From Panax quinquefolius (taxonomy: Eukaryota; Streptophyta; Magnoliopsida; Apiales; Araliaceae), in NCBI GenBank assembly GCA_020205615.1, contig CM035171.1:8678160-8742159 (forward strand): a DNA stretch of 64,000 nt, written 5' to 3'. Numbering within the stretch: position 1 is the stretch's first letter; each line of letters begins with the position of its first letter. This document shows positions 34,103 through 44,595 of this stretch, one piece after another. The notes below the pieces were generated by a model. The model searched no databases. It had not been told where the DNA came from and saw only the letters and a list, made by a program, of their open reading frames with translations. The position numbers and the translations under genes were made by a program.

Positions 34103-35400
34103 ATTATCGAGCGTATTCTTGTGAGTATTTTGAGTATACTTTGAAAATCACACCAGAAACTGAAGTTTTCTCTCTCTATATTATCGAAATGTATTCTTGT
34201 GAGTATTTTGAGTATACTTTGAGTATTGCTATACTGGTCAAGTTCAAGTCATAACCTATATCCTGTTTCAACTAAGTATCTTGTCTTTCGAGGTAAGGGA
34301 TATTATTTTTTTCAGTAATGATATTATTTCTTCAATATCATTATCTTTGAAATATTGATCTGAAGTTTTTATCAAATTTGGAACTTTTGGTGTGAGTTAC
34401 TATTCACGATACTCTGACCGCTCACGTATAACGACACTTATTCACGAATCATTTGTGACTATTCATCGAAAAATAAAAATTTTCCTTTTTTTCGCCTAAA
34501 ATATCTATTCGGATACTAGCTTTGATTGTATCCATGTTTTGATCATTCTTGAATTTTACACCACCGTGATTATTTTTGAGGTATTTTTGGACGTGGATAA
34601 AACAAAGTACTAAATCCTTAATCCTTAATCCTTGTCATTTTGTTTCACCGGATTCGCTTTCTTTAAAATATTTTTCATCATCTTGATCTTAAATGATGAT
34701 ATTATGGAATATCTTTGGCTGTGTAGTGCAAATGAATGATTTCTGAAGAATATCTTTGGCCCGTGTAATGCAAAGATGAGCAGGTGTTTAGATGAACATG
34801 ACCCAATCGATGAATATCTTTGGCTCAGTAGTGCAAAAGATGAATATTTGATTCCGGATATATATTGATTGATGTTACGAGGATAAAAGATAGATGATGA
34901 ACTTTTAAATTCATACATAGAAGATAGTAGTTTGCATTCTCTACTTAACTCTTCTAATGAATTATTATTTTCACTGCGAATATTGATTTAAAATTTGTTG
35001 CCTATTGTATTCTATTAGATTTTTCCTTGTTGAAGACTAACGATAATTTGTTGTATATTATCTTAGTCATAATATTCTTTATCTTGGGCTAGTTGAGCTC
35101 ACCCTTTTCCTTTTTATTCCATTTTTCTTCTCGGAGGCGAGAATATAAGCGAGATGCAGCCTCGGGGTATGGAATGAAAGTTCTAGAGAGAGTTGTTTAG
35201 TAGTCCTCACCATTTTTGTAAAATAATATATCAATAAATGTGATGAGGATTTATTTGAGTATAGATATTGTCTAGAAAGATAATATTTGTATTCAAACTC
35301 ACGCTTTTTCTTGTTGTAATAATAAAGTTGTAGTTGTTTCGCATACCATGTATTGACAACTCGAAATGGGTGATGTATACCTATTTTGGGGGCGTCCACA
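34103..35400 (+). repeat. A3 5' LTR, lacking U3
   Basis: It matches the last ~1.25 kb of the A LTR (R and U5), to GGGGGCGTCCACA. From about 34142 (GAAAATCACACC) it is collinear with the LTR from roughly the predicted transcription start, 30 bases past the TATA box of intact copies. A further 39 bases (34103-34141) repeat a piece found at about 34180-34220. Hairpin units lie at about 34705-34840. Confidence 0.8.
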
Positions 35401-35402
35401 GT

Positions 35403-35413
35403 TGGTATCGAGC
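35403..35413 (+). promoter_or_regulatory. A3 primer binding site (initiator-Met tRNA type)
   Basis: TGGTATCGAGC, two bases after the LTR. It lacks the A of CAG relative to TGGTATCAGAGC. Confidence 0.8.
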
Positions 35414-35569
35414 TTAGGGATATGATCTGGCGAGAGATCGGGGAATAGAACTAGGAGGGAGAGACGAGTAAATCCTTCGCTAGTGTGTCCTACCTAAGCT
35501 TATTTGTTAGTTGGTCAAGATATAAGGATATTATGTGATATATTGATTTTCTTAATTAACCCTTGTTTT

Positions 35570-36690
35570 ATGGCGAGATTTGAGAATGTCGACCGAGAAT
35601 ATTAACAATGGAAATGAGACGTGGAGACGCTTTGTACTCACCAACGAGGAGAACGTGCAACAAAGTCGGCAATGTTCTCCCGTGAACAACACCACCAATC
35701 GCGGATGATAAACGAGGGGATGTTTAGAAGCTTTTTGCGATTCATGCAAAATCGATTTGAGGAGACACGTGTTCAAAATACGAGGAAATGATAAGCAATT
35801 CATGGGTTGTCACACCCAAGCGCTTCAAAGAGTCAGGACCACCGAATTTAAGGGAAAGCGGATCCGATCATGGCGAAAAACATGGGTCAAGCAAATTACC
35901 AAGATATTCGATGTCTTGGGATGCACGGAGAAACGAGAAGTTCCATTCGCCACCTTTATGTTCCGTGGCGGCGGACTACCATGGTGGAGTCTCAGCGTGA
36001 AGCGTACCATCCAAATTACTCAAAGATGTCTTGGGAGACGTTTGAAACTATTTAATGACAATACTTTCCCGAAAGTGTTCGTATATGAAGGAAGTGGAGT
36101 TCATCGATTAGAACAAAACAACATGACGGTGTCTCAAAGACGAGGCAAAGTTTGCGAGTTATCCGTGTTTTGCACCTCATTTGGTGGAGAATGAGGAACG
36201 ATGACGCGGATGTTTCCGAGAGGTTTGAAACCCAAGATACGACAATATCTCTCATTTCTCATAAATTTTCTCTCTATTCGGATGTTGTTAATGTGGCTCA
36301 ATTGTTAGAAGCGAGATAACGAGTATGTTCAACCGAGGGACCATAACCGTGATCGCATACGTAGATAGCGATCAATGTAATAATGATAACCAATGGAGAA
36401 AGAAACAGACGGACAAAATGGTAACCACTGGTGGTAATCATGGCCATGAAAATAGAAGAAGCGAAATCGGAGAGATTTTAAAAGAGGAGATTTAACAACG
36501 ACCATGTGAAGACGACAAAAGTCTTAAAAGAATCGGTTCTAAGGGAGGAGAACGACCACCGGTTATATGCTACAAATGCGTAAAAAGAGGGACATATCAC
36601 CAAACCGCCCACAACAGCTTCAAGGTATGCTATAATTATGGAAAGGAAGGACATATCGCCGAGATCAGTTACGCAGAAGCGAAACCTAGT
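35570..36690 (+). pseudogene. A3 gag, broken
   Basis: 35757-36194 and overlapping frames carry WVKQITKIFDVLGC, VPFATFMF and LGRRLKLFND, the PF03732 core, with frame changes between them. Zinc-knuckle remnants lie at about 36565-36670: CYKC is followed by a disrupted spacing, and the second knuckle reads CYNYGKEGHIA, with the second Cys changed to Tyr. Gag would coat element RNA. As written it cannot. Confidence 0.75.
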
Positions 36691-37230
36691 TCAATGGGGG
36701 ACGGTGACTCAAAAACATCGTCCCCGAAAAAGTCAAAGTCAACGGTTTCGGAAGAGCGTTTGTTGTGGATCGGTCAAAATGCGAGGAACCCAAATGAGGT
36801 GATCACGGGTAAGCTATTTATAAATTCTTGCGAAGTTTATACCTTACTTGATACCTGCTACCCATTCATTTATCTCTCCTGCATGTGCTCAACGCTTAAA
36901 CTTGACTCGGAGAAATTAGACTTTGACCTATCTGTGAAAACTCCGCTTAGAGAAACTTTTATCACATCCACCGCTTATAAATCTTGTTTGATTCAAGTTG
37001 GCACCATCACCTTACCTGTTGACCTTATCTCTTTAAAGATACTTATTTTGATGTGATTTTAGGGATTGATTGGTTAACTACTCATCATGCCAAAATTGAT
37101 TGTTTTCGTAAGGTTGTTAGTTTCATATTCCTAACCAACCCGTTGTGCAATTCAAGCAACTAAACCATTAAAATCAATCACCGCCATATCTAATCATAAA
37201 GCTATTCGCTTATTAAAAAGCGGATGTCAA
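36691..37230 (+). pseudogene. A3 aspartic protease, broken
   Basis: 36694-37056 gives NEVITGKLFINSCEVYTLLDT, then CYPFIYLS where the family has DTGATHSFIS, then ETFITSTAYKSCLIQVGTITLPVDLISLKIL. ILGIDWL follows in another frame near 37060. The catalytic Asp and Thr remain (LLDT) but the Gly is gone: GATACC then TGCTACCC, where GATACTGGTGCTACCC is expected, three bases shorter. Confidence 0.75.
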
Positions 37231-37977
37231 GCTTTCTTAGCCCATGTTATGGATTTGAATAAAGACACGCCAAATTTGAATAATATTCCCATTGTTATTG
37301 ACTTTCCCGACGATTTCAAGAAGAACTTCCTGGTCTACCCCGGCGTGAAGTTGAATTCTTTATTGATCTTGAACCGTACAAAGCCCATTTCTAAAACCCC
37401 ATATCGAATGGCTCCTATTGAACTTCGGAGTTAAAGGTCCAACTACGTGAATTGTTGGACATCGGTTTCATTGGCCCTAAGACATCTCCTTGGGGTGCTC
37501 CTGCTTTATTCAGAAAGAAGAAAGACGGAGTATGCGACTTCAGATTGACTATCGGAATTGAACCTTGTCACCATCAAGAATAGTATCCTCTACCTCGTAT
37601 TGATGACTTGTTTGACCGATTGCAAGGGGCACAATTCTTTTCAAAATCGATCTTCGCTCGGATATCATCACCGAAGATTAGAATCCGAGGATATTCCAAA
37701 GACGCCTTTAGAACTCCGATGCAGGCATTATGAATTCTTAGTCATGTCTTTCGGATTGACTAATGCTCCCGTGGCTTTCATGGATATGATGAACCGAGTA
37801 TTCAAGGAATATTTGGATCAGTTTGTTGTTGTCTTTATTGATGGCATCCTCATATATTCCAAAAGTCATGAAAATCATGAGCACCATTTGAAGCTAGTAC
37901 TCCAAAGGCTTCGTGAAAACAAACTATATGCCAAATTGAAGAAATGCGAGTTCTGGCTTGAGGAGGAGTAGCATTTC
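37231..37977 (+). pseudogene. A3 reverse transcriptase, broken
   Basis: HVMDLNKDTPNLNNIPIVIDFPDDF and [17 protein letters not shown] (37249-37434) open the domain. 37558-37971 carries [30 protein letters not shown] and QFVVVFIDGILIYSKSHENHE. The catalytic motif reads FIDG, with Gly in place of the second Asp. That residue binds metal, so the enzyme would be dead even with frames restored. It is FIDD in A0 at 523-534. Confidence 0.82.
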
Positions 37978-38640
37978 TTGGGCACGCGCGTCATGTCAAA
38001 ACATGGAGTATCCGTGTGGACCCAAATAAGATTGAAGCAATACAAAGTTGGAGCAACCGAAGTCGGTGACCAAGAACGTAGCTTTACGGGTCTAGCCGGT
38101 TATTATCGGAGATTCGTGGAAGGGTTTTCTCGAATCGCTACTCCATTAACTCAAATAACTCGGAAGGATACACAATTCGTTTGGGGCGAAGAATGCGCGA
38201 GAAGAGTTTCCAAGAGCTTAAGAGGAGACTTATTTATTTTGTTCTAACAATACCATCCGGTTTGGATGGATTTGTTATCTACAAATGATGCTTCGAGCAA
38301 AGGGTTGGGATGTGTTCTCATGCAACGTGGGAAAGTCATAGCCTATGCCTCGCAACAACTTAAAAAGAGTATGAGAGGAATTATCCTACTCATGATCTAG
38401 AGTTAGCGGCCAATGTTTTTAAGGCTAAAAGATATGGAGGCACTATCTATATGGGGAGAAAGTGGAGATATATTCGACTATAAAAGCCTTAAATATTTCT
38501 TCACTCAAAAAGAACTCAACATGCAAAGCCGGTGACGTTGGCTCGAGCTATTGAAAGACTACGACCACACTATTCAATACCATCCCGAAAAGCGAATGTG
38601 GTAGGTGACGCGTTGAGTAGAAGATCATATGCGGAATGAG
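37978..38640 (+). pseudogene. A3 RNase H, broken
   Basis: It opens with the RT/RNase H connection (FTGLAGYYRRFVEGFSRIATPLTQITRKDTQFVWGEEC, 38080-38200), then NDASSKGLGCVLMQRGKVIAYASQQLKK (about 38285-38370). The tail has ANVVGDALSRR-type residues near 38600. RNase H removes the RNA template during cDNA synthesis. Frame breaks occur at about 38245 and 38395. Confidence 0.78.
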
Positions 38641-39340
38641 TGCGATGATGTCAAGTATACGACAGAGCCAACTTTAATAGGAAAAGTTAAGGTTGCTCAA
38701 GCCACCGGCTTCTGGCTAATCGTATGAAGAAGAAAGTACAAGAAGGAGCTATTCCTAAGCGAGAATTGATGAACAAGGAATACTTGAGTCCACTCTGGAC
38801 TTTGTGTCCCTAACGACTCGATTTGAAGTACAAGATTATGATGGAGGCACACAATACACCATTTGCAATCCATCCCGGAAGTACTAAATGTATCGTGATC
38901 TTCTACATATATTTTGGTGGAACAATATGAAGAGAGATTGCAAAGTTTATCTCAATGTGTTTAACTTGTCAACGTGTAAAGGCGGAACATCTAGTACCTA
39001 AGGGTCCGTTGCAACCACTTGAGATTCTCGAAATGGAAGTGGGAACACATTACCACGGATTTCGTTACGGGTCTTCTTACGGTTTCTCAAGGCATCAATG
39101 TTATTTGGGTTATTGTTGATAGATTAACCAAGTCTCTTTCATTTCTTGCCGATACGGAGACTTATTCCTCGAACGCCTTGTTAGATGTATGTACGCGAAT
39201 GAGATCAGTGAGGTTGCATGGCATGCCAAAGATCCATAGTTTTTTGCTCCCAACTGCATTAGCCCAAGAAGAAATATACATTGTGACCCAAGATTCACTT
39301 CAAGATTTTAACTAGGGTTACAGAGTCAAGAGAAAAGCAA
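38641..39340 (+). pseudogene. A3 integrase, N-terminal part
   Basis: The HHCC zinc region is visible as HNTPFAIHPGSTKMYRD (about 38850-38900), then CLTCQRVKAEH in another frame (about 38960-38995). The catalytic core begins TTDFVTGL...VIWVIVDRLTKS (39050-39135). It ends near 39340 within DPRFTSRF-like residues, then unrelated sequence. The rest resumes at 53062. Confidence 0.78.
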
Positions 39341-39479
39341 TGGGCACCTATTACATTTAGTTCTAATAAATATACTGACTTTCTAAAGGATCCCGCACTC
39401 AAACATCAATTAAGCACCGGTCACGAATTTTTGTCAATACCATCGAGATTCTTAATACTCAAGATACGCTAAGGTCTCT
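39341..39479. other. Unassigned junction between A3 integrase and B LTR
   Basis: About 140 bases that are neither clear integrase nor B LTR. A normal B LTR end (TGTGACGCC) is absent, so the B LTR is truncated here, with filler of unknown origin. Confidence 0.4.
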
Positions 39480-40531
39480 AGCTATCAAGCCAAACATAAC
39501 ATATATAAATATAAAATAAGTTCAAGAATTATTTAATCCATTAATTCATTAACGCCCAAATTATCAACACGTACAATCGCTTTTTATGTAGAGAAAATGA
39601 TCATTCTGAATATTTCCATGAAAAGATACTCGACTTGTCAACGCAAAATCATCGTCCAATATTCTACAGACTAATTTCAAGGGACTTCATTTGATCACGA
39701 GTATACACAAAGTTTCACTAACCGGGTATATAAAGAATGGAATAACTTCATGAAATCACCACTTGCCAGATCTGACAGATAAAGTTATTCCAATAATAAA
39801 TAATAACTGAATGTCGCAAATTAAAATAATCCAGATGTTCCAATATCTAATAAAGATGGAACTGTATCCTTGACAAAACACATAATAATAAGATATTCCA
39901 ATGTAAGCGATAAAGAATAATAAAGATTGAACCGGTCAGAACAAAACACATGTATGTGATGTTCCAATGTAATAATAAAGAACCAAATTCAGGTGTAAAC
40001 AATGAATAAGATGTTCCAACAGTAATAATAATAATGTCACCAAGTATAGGTAAACTGCTGAGACAAAAGTTATTCCAATGTAATAATGCCAAGCAATGAA
40101 TAACATAAGGTGATTTCACCAAGATAGGGTACGCCATGACAAAAGTTACGATAGGGTATGCCAATTTTTGCAATGTTATTCCAATGTAATAATAAGGAAT
40201 GGAATAACACCCTTACCGTAAAAAGAATAACACCCCTTACCGTAAAAGAACCCAATATGTAGTAGAATGAAGAAGCTAGTAATACTCTTTCTTCTTTCTA
40301 TAATTTTCTCTATAGCTTTCTCTCTATAATTTCTCTCTCTGTAGTTTCAATGAATTCGTAAGAAAATAATGAAGGAACGAGCTTTCATTATAGTGAAAAT
40401 GGAATGATAAGAACTAATCCATTTAACTATCCAGATTGATTTACTTTAACTGACCATTCATATTTAAAGAAAATCTTTTAAATAAAATATAATATATTCT
40501 ATTTATATATAAAACATTTTACTATGCAAAC
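39480..40531 (-). repeat. B LTR in A3 integrase, left part
   Basis: It matches B LTRs from AAGTTCAAGAATTATTTAATCC onward, through the ~70-base array (39760-40070) and the TATA region near 40390. It stops at ACTATGCAAAC and continues after B1 at 52454. The U5-side end is missing. Confidence 0.82.
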
Positions 40532-42937
40532 CGTGAGACCCTTGATTTTATTAATAAAGATTTAAATTTGGTCGAAATAATTTTTAATATTATGGTGTGA
40601 ATTTGAGATAATATTATAGTTGTGGGGTAGTATTTATAAATTTTGCAAAGTATGCAAGTTGGTTATATTATATTCGATTGCTCTGGGAATATTCTATTAG
40701 CTTAGCAGGAATATTCGCATAACTACCAATCATTGGTGGACCCCATTAATGTAATTATTATTTTGATCGAGAAAACGACAAAAATATTTTATTAAAATAA
40801 CTACGGAAGTTTTACCGTGATAATCGCTGAACTACCTCCTAGAAGAAAAGTACAAAGAATACGCAGGGTCAGATAAGAAGATTACCAAGATTGATTATCG
40901 ATGCCTATGTGAGAAGTCACCAACTTGATTCCATTATCACAATTAATAATATGAATTATTATAATGATAATGACGCTTTTGTTTTATTCGTATTATTAAC
41001 GTAATAAAATGTAAACATCTTTTATATAAAATGTATTACTTTATTAAAGTTATTCTATAAATAGTAATATATTATATTTTATTACGATAAGTGTCAAGAT
41101 AAAGTTTTTTATAAGATTGCATAAAGTTTTGCATAGAAAATATTTTTATATAAATAAATATATTATATTTTATTTAAAAGATTTTCTTTAAATATGGACC
41201 GCCGATTAAAGTAAATCAATCTGACCGCTCATGGATTAGTTACTACGCATTCCATTTTCCTATAAATAGAAGCTCATTCCTTCATTATTTTCTTACTTAA
41301 TTCATCAAACTCTATAGAGAAATTATAGTAAGTTTATAGAGAGAAAATTATAGAAAGAAGAAGAGTATTCGCTACTTCACTATTTCTATATTCAGCCTTT
41401 TTACTGTAGTGGTGTTATTCTTTCTTCGAAGAGAACTTCATATTCCATTCACTATTATTCTGCTTAATAACCTCGTAAAAGTGGCATACCCTATACATAA
41501 CCCTCAGATACGCCAGATACCCTATACTTGGTGAAATCCTTTATGTTATTCCATCGCTTATTATTCTCATTGAATAACTCAGATACGCTGGCTTAATTCC
41601 TATACTTGGTGACATTCTTCTATTATTCTCATTGAACATCCTCGCTCGCAGGTTTTTACACCTGACCGGTTCCGCTTTTTATTATTCTCGCTGAACATCC
41701 TGTTCACAGTGTTTTACACCTAACCGGTTCCGCTTTTTATCATTCTCGCTGAATATCCTATCTCGTGTGTTTTACACCGGATCCGGGTTCCATCTTTATT
41801 ATTCTCGTTGAACATCCCCGCCGGTGAATTTCACCGACCGTTCCGTTATTATTATTATGTTGAATAACCGTCATGCCAAGCACCGCATTTACGGTGATTT
41901 CTTTTGTTATTCCATTCTTTATTATACCCAAATAAGTTAAAACTTTGACTTCTATACTCCATGAAATTAGTAGAATATCCTCGATATTTAAGCGTTTATC
42001 CAAAGATCTTTCATGGAAATATTCTTCCGATCATTCTTGAATTTTACTCATTTAAACAAAGATTGCGTCGACAATTGTAGACGTTAATAATTCATGGATT
42101 AAATAATTTTTGAACTTGTTTTATCGAATTATTATGTCATCATCATCATCCTCATGTTATATTATGTTATCTTTGGCTTACGTTGCATATGAATTGAACT
42201 TAGTATGATTATGACCAGGATCATTCTTATAATCACGACTTGATATAAATGATGTGACTAAAGTCCTCAAAAGGCTCAGAATGCAAATGATGGATAGTTT
42301 TTGGTATGATTATGACCACCGTAAGGATTCTAGATAAATCACTTAATTATCGATAATTTGATGAAAATCCTCGACCGTGGTACAGTGGATGATTAAATGT
42401 GGTGGTTTATTTATTGTCGAGTCTCAAATGATAAAAATTGATGAAAACCTTTAAAACCTAAAAGATAGTAGATTTTATTCTCTACTGACTTTTTTAATGG
42501 ATTGCTTATTCACCGCAGCTTAAACCGGTTGTCTATTGTATTTTATCGCTTAACATCATTGAAGGCTAATGATAATTTATTCTCGCATTATCTTAGTCAT
42601 AATATTTCTTCTCGGGCTAGTTGAGCTCACCCTTTCTTTCACTGTTTCTTCTGTGAAATGGTAATATAAATGGGACGAAGCCTGGGAACGCAAGTAATGG
42701 TCCGCAGGATAAGATTAGTAGTCCTCACTATTCTCGCGGAAATAGTGTGATAATAGTTGTAATGAGGACTCTTTTCGAGTTTGTATAATATCTAGTAGAC
42801 AATATTTGTATTCAAACTCAAAGTTTACGTCCAGATTGTATACTTACATGCTTATATTAGTAAGTTGTATTTGAATTAATGTACCATGTAAGTGGCGACC
42901 CAAGATGGGTGACGATACCTAATTTTGGGGAGTCACA
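40532..42937 (+). repeat. B1 5' LTR
   Basis: CGTGAGACCC to GGGGAGTCACA. TATAAATAG lies at 41261-41269, the ~70-base array at about 41600-41840, and hairpin units at about 42150-42420. Its 3' end (GGGCTAGTTGAGCTCACCC, GATGGGTGACGATACC) resembles the A LTR end. Confidence 0.9.
41261..41269 (+). promoter_or_regulatory. TATA box of B1 5' LTR
   Basis: TATAAATAG between TTCCATTTTCC and AAGCTCATTCC, conserved in all B LTRs that retain this region. Confidence 0.65.
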
Positions 42938-42939
42938 AC

Positions 42940-42950
42940 AGGTATCGAGC
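42940..42950 (+). promoter_or_regulatory. B1 primer binding site (initiator-Met tRNA type)
   Basis: AGGTATCGAGC after the LTR; expected TGGTATCAGAGC. The same missing A as in A0, A3 and B2. Confidence 0.7.
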
Positions 42951-43099
42951 TTAGGATACGATCCCCTAGCTAAGATGTGAGAATAGAACTAGGAGGGGAG
43001 AGACGGGAATTCTTCGCTAGATGACCTACCTAAGTTTATTTGGTATTTGATTGGTCGGTCGAGTATAGTGATAATATGTTGTATGTCAATTAACCCTTA

Positions 43100-44217
43100 T
43101 TTTGTGGCGTTGTTTGAAAATGGCATCCGAGAATGTTGAGAATAAGAATGGAGCACAGAGATCGCTGATTCTCCACGATCAATAATCGTGACAATGTGCA
43201 ACAGATGGCGATAATCCTCTCAGAAACAACAACACCGATCAATTGATGAACGACGAGACGTTTAAAAGGTTTTAGAATTCATGCAACATCAAAGCGAAAG
43301 ACTCTTCTCGCCCAAAACGTGAAGTGGAAACACGGAAAACTCTCAAGGTCACCGCTAAACAATTCAAGGAGTCGGGACCACCGAGTTTAAGGGAGAGCCA
43401 AAACCACTTCAAGGCGGAAGCATGGATAAAGCAGATTACCAAGATATTTGATGTCTTAGATGCTCGAGGAGCAAAGGTTCCTTTTCACGCTTTTATGTCA
43501 ATGCTTGAGAGGCAGACATCGGTGGGAATCCAGAAACGCACTCAACTCATTGTCTCAAGATATCTTGGGAGAAGTTCCAGAGTCGCTCAACGACAAATAC
43601 TTTCCCGAAAGTATTCGCCACATGAAGGAGGTGGAGTTTATCAAGTTGGAACAAAACAATACGACCGTGTCGCAATACGAGGCAAAATTTGCAGAGTTAT
43701 CGTGATTTCAAGGCCCCACTTGGTGGATAATGAAGAGAATGACGCGAATGTTTTTAAGAGGTTTGAAGCGGAGATACGTCAACATCTTATTTCTCATAAA
43801 CCGTGTTTTTATTCGGATGTTGTAAATAGGGCTCGCTTAAGGAGTCACGATAACGAGTCAACGAACTAAAAGAGAAGCGGTAAGCAAAATTATAATACCA
43901 AGAGTAGTAGTCATCGGCGCGGTGACAACAAGCGTGGAGGAAATCAACAGGGCCGAGATATGGTAACCACTTCTGGTGGTAATCGTACCAAAATAATAAG
44001 AATGGACATTTCAAGAAAAAGGAGATTCAACAATGATGGAAAGACGTCGACACGTAACCCGCTTCAAAGGAAGAAGAATCGACCACCCATTATATGCTTC
44101 AAATGCGGAGAGAGGACACATCGGTCCCGGACTACGCCACGCCAAGCAGCATGTTATAATTGTGGAAGAGAAGGTCACTTAGCTCGATTTTGTCGCCATC
44201 AAGACAAATTCAACTAG
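43100..44217 (+). pseudogene. B1 gag with zinc knuckles, best B copy
   Basis: 43324-43869 gives FKESGPPSLRES, EAWIKQITKIFDVLDARGAKVPFHAFM, then by frame change ALNSLSQDILGEVPESLNDKYFPESIRHMKEVEFIKLEQNNTTVSQYEAKFAELS (43460-43705), then RFEAEIRQHLISHKPCFYSDVV. The frame at 43960-44217 has the two CCHC knuckles: CFKCGERTHRS..., then CYNCGREGHLARFC, the second intact. The core is PF03732. It is disrupted by a few indels but nearly complete, so gag function was retained when family B last moved. Confidence 0.8.
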
Positions 44218-44595
44218 GATGGAGGCACCAAAGGTCATTCCCCATAAACCAAAGCCTATAGTTTAAAAGAGAAGCGTTTTTTTTCGTGACGAGGAACCCG
44301 AATAAAATTATCACGGGTAAGTTAATCGTAAGCTCTTGCGAAGTCTATACCGTGTTAGATACCGCCTACCCACTCTTTTATTTCACCTAGTTGCATTCAA
44401 CGTTTGAATTTGACTCAAGAAGTTAAACTTTGACTTATCGGTTGAAACTTCGTTAAGTAGGAGCCTTCATATCGCTTCTATATTTTAAATCTTGTTTAAT
44501 TCAAATAAACATTTTCACGTTACTCGTCGATCTTATCTTTTTGAAAATATTTGCCTTTGATGTGATTTTCTGAGTCAATTGTTAGTTACTCATCA
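44218..44595 (+). pseudogene. B1 protease, first part
   Basis: Frames read EPNKIITGKLIVSSCEVYTVLDT-like, then CYPLFYFT-like with the active-site Gly lost (GATACC followed by GCCTACCC), and LLVDLIFLKIFAFDVI up to CTCATCA, where the solo LTR cuts in. The remainder resumes at 47296. Confidence 0.65.
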
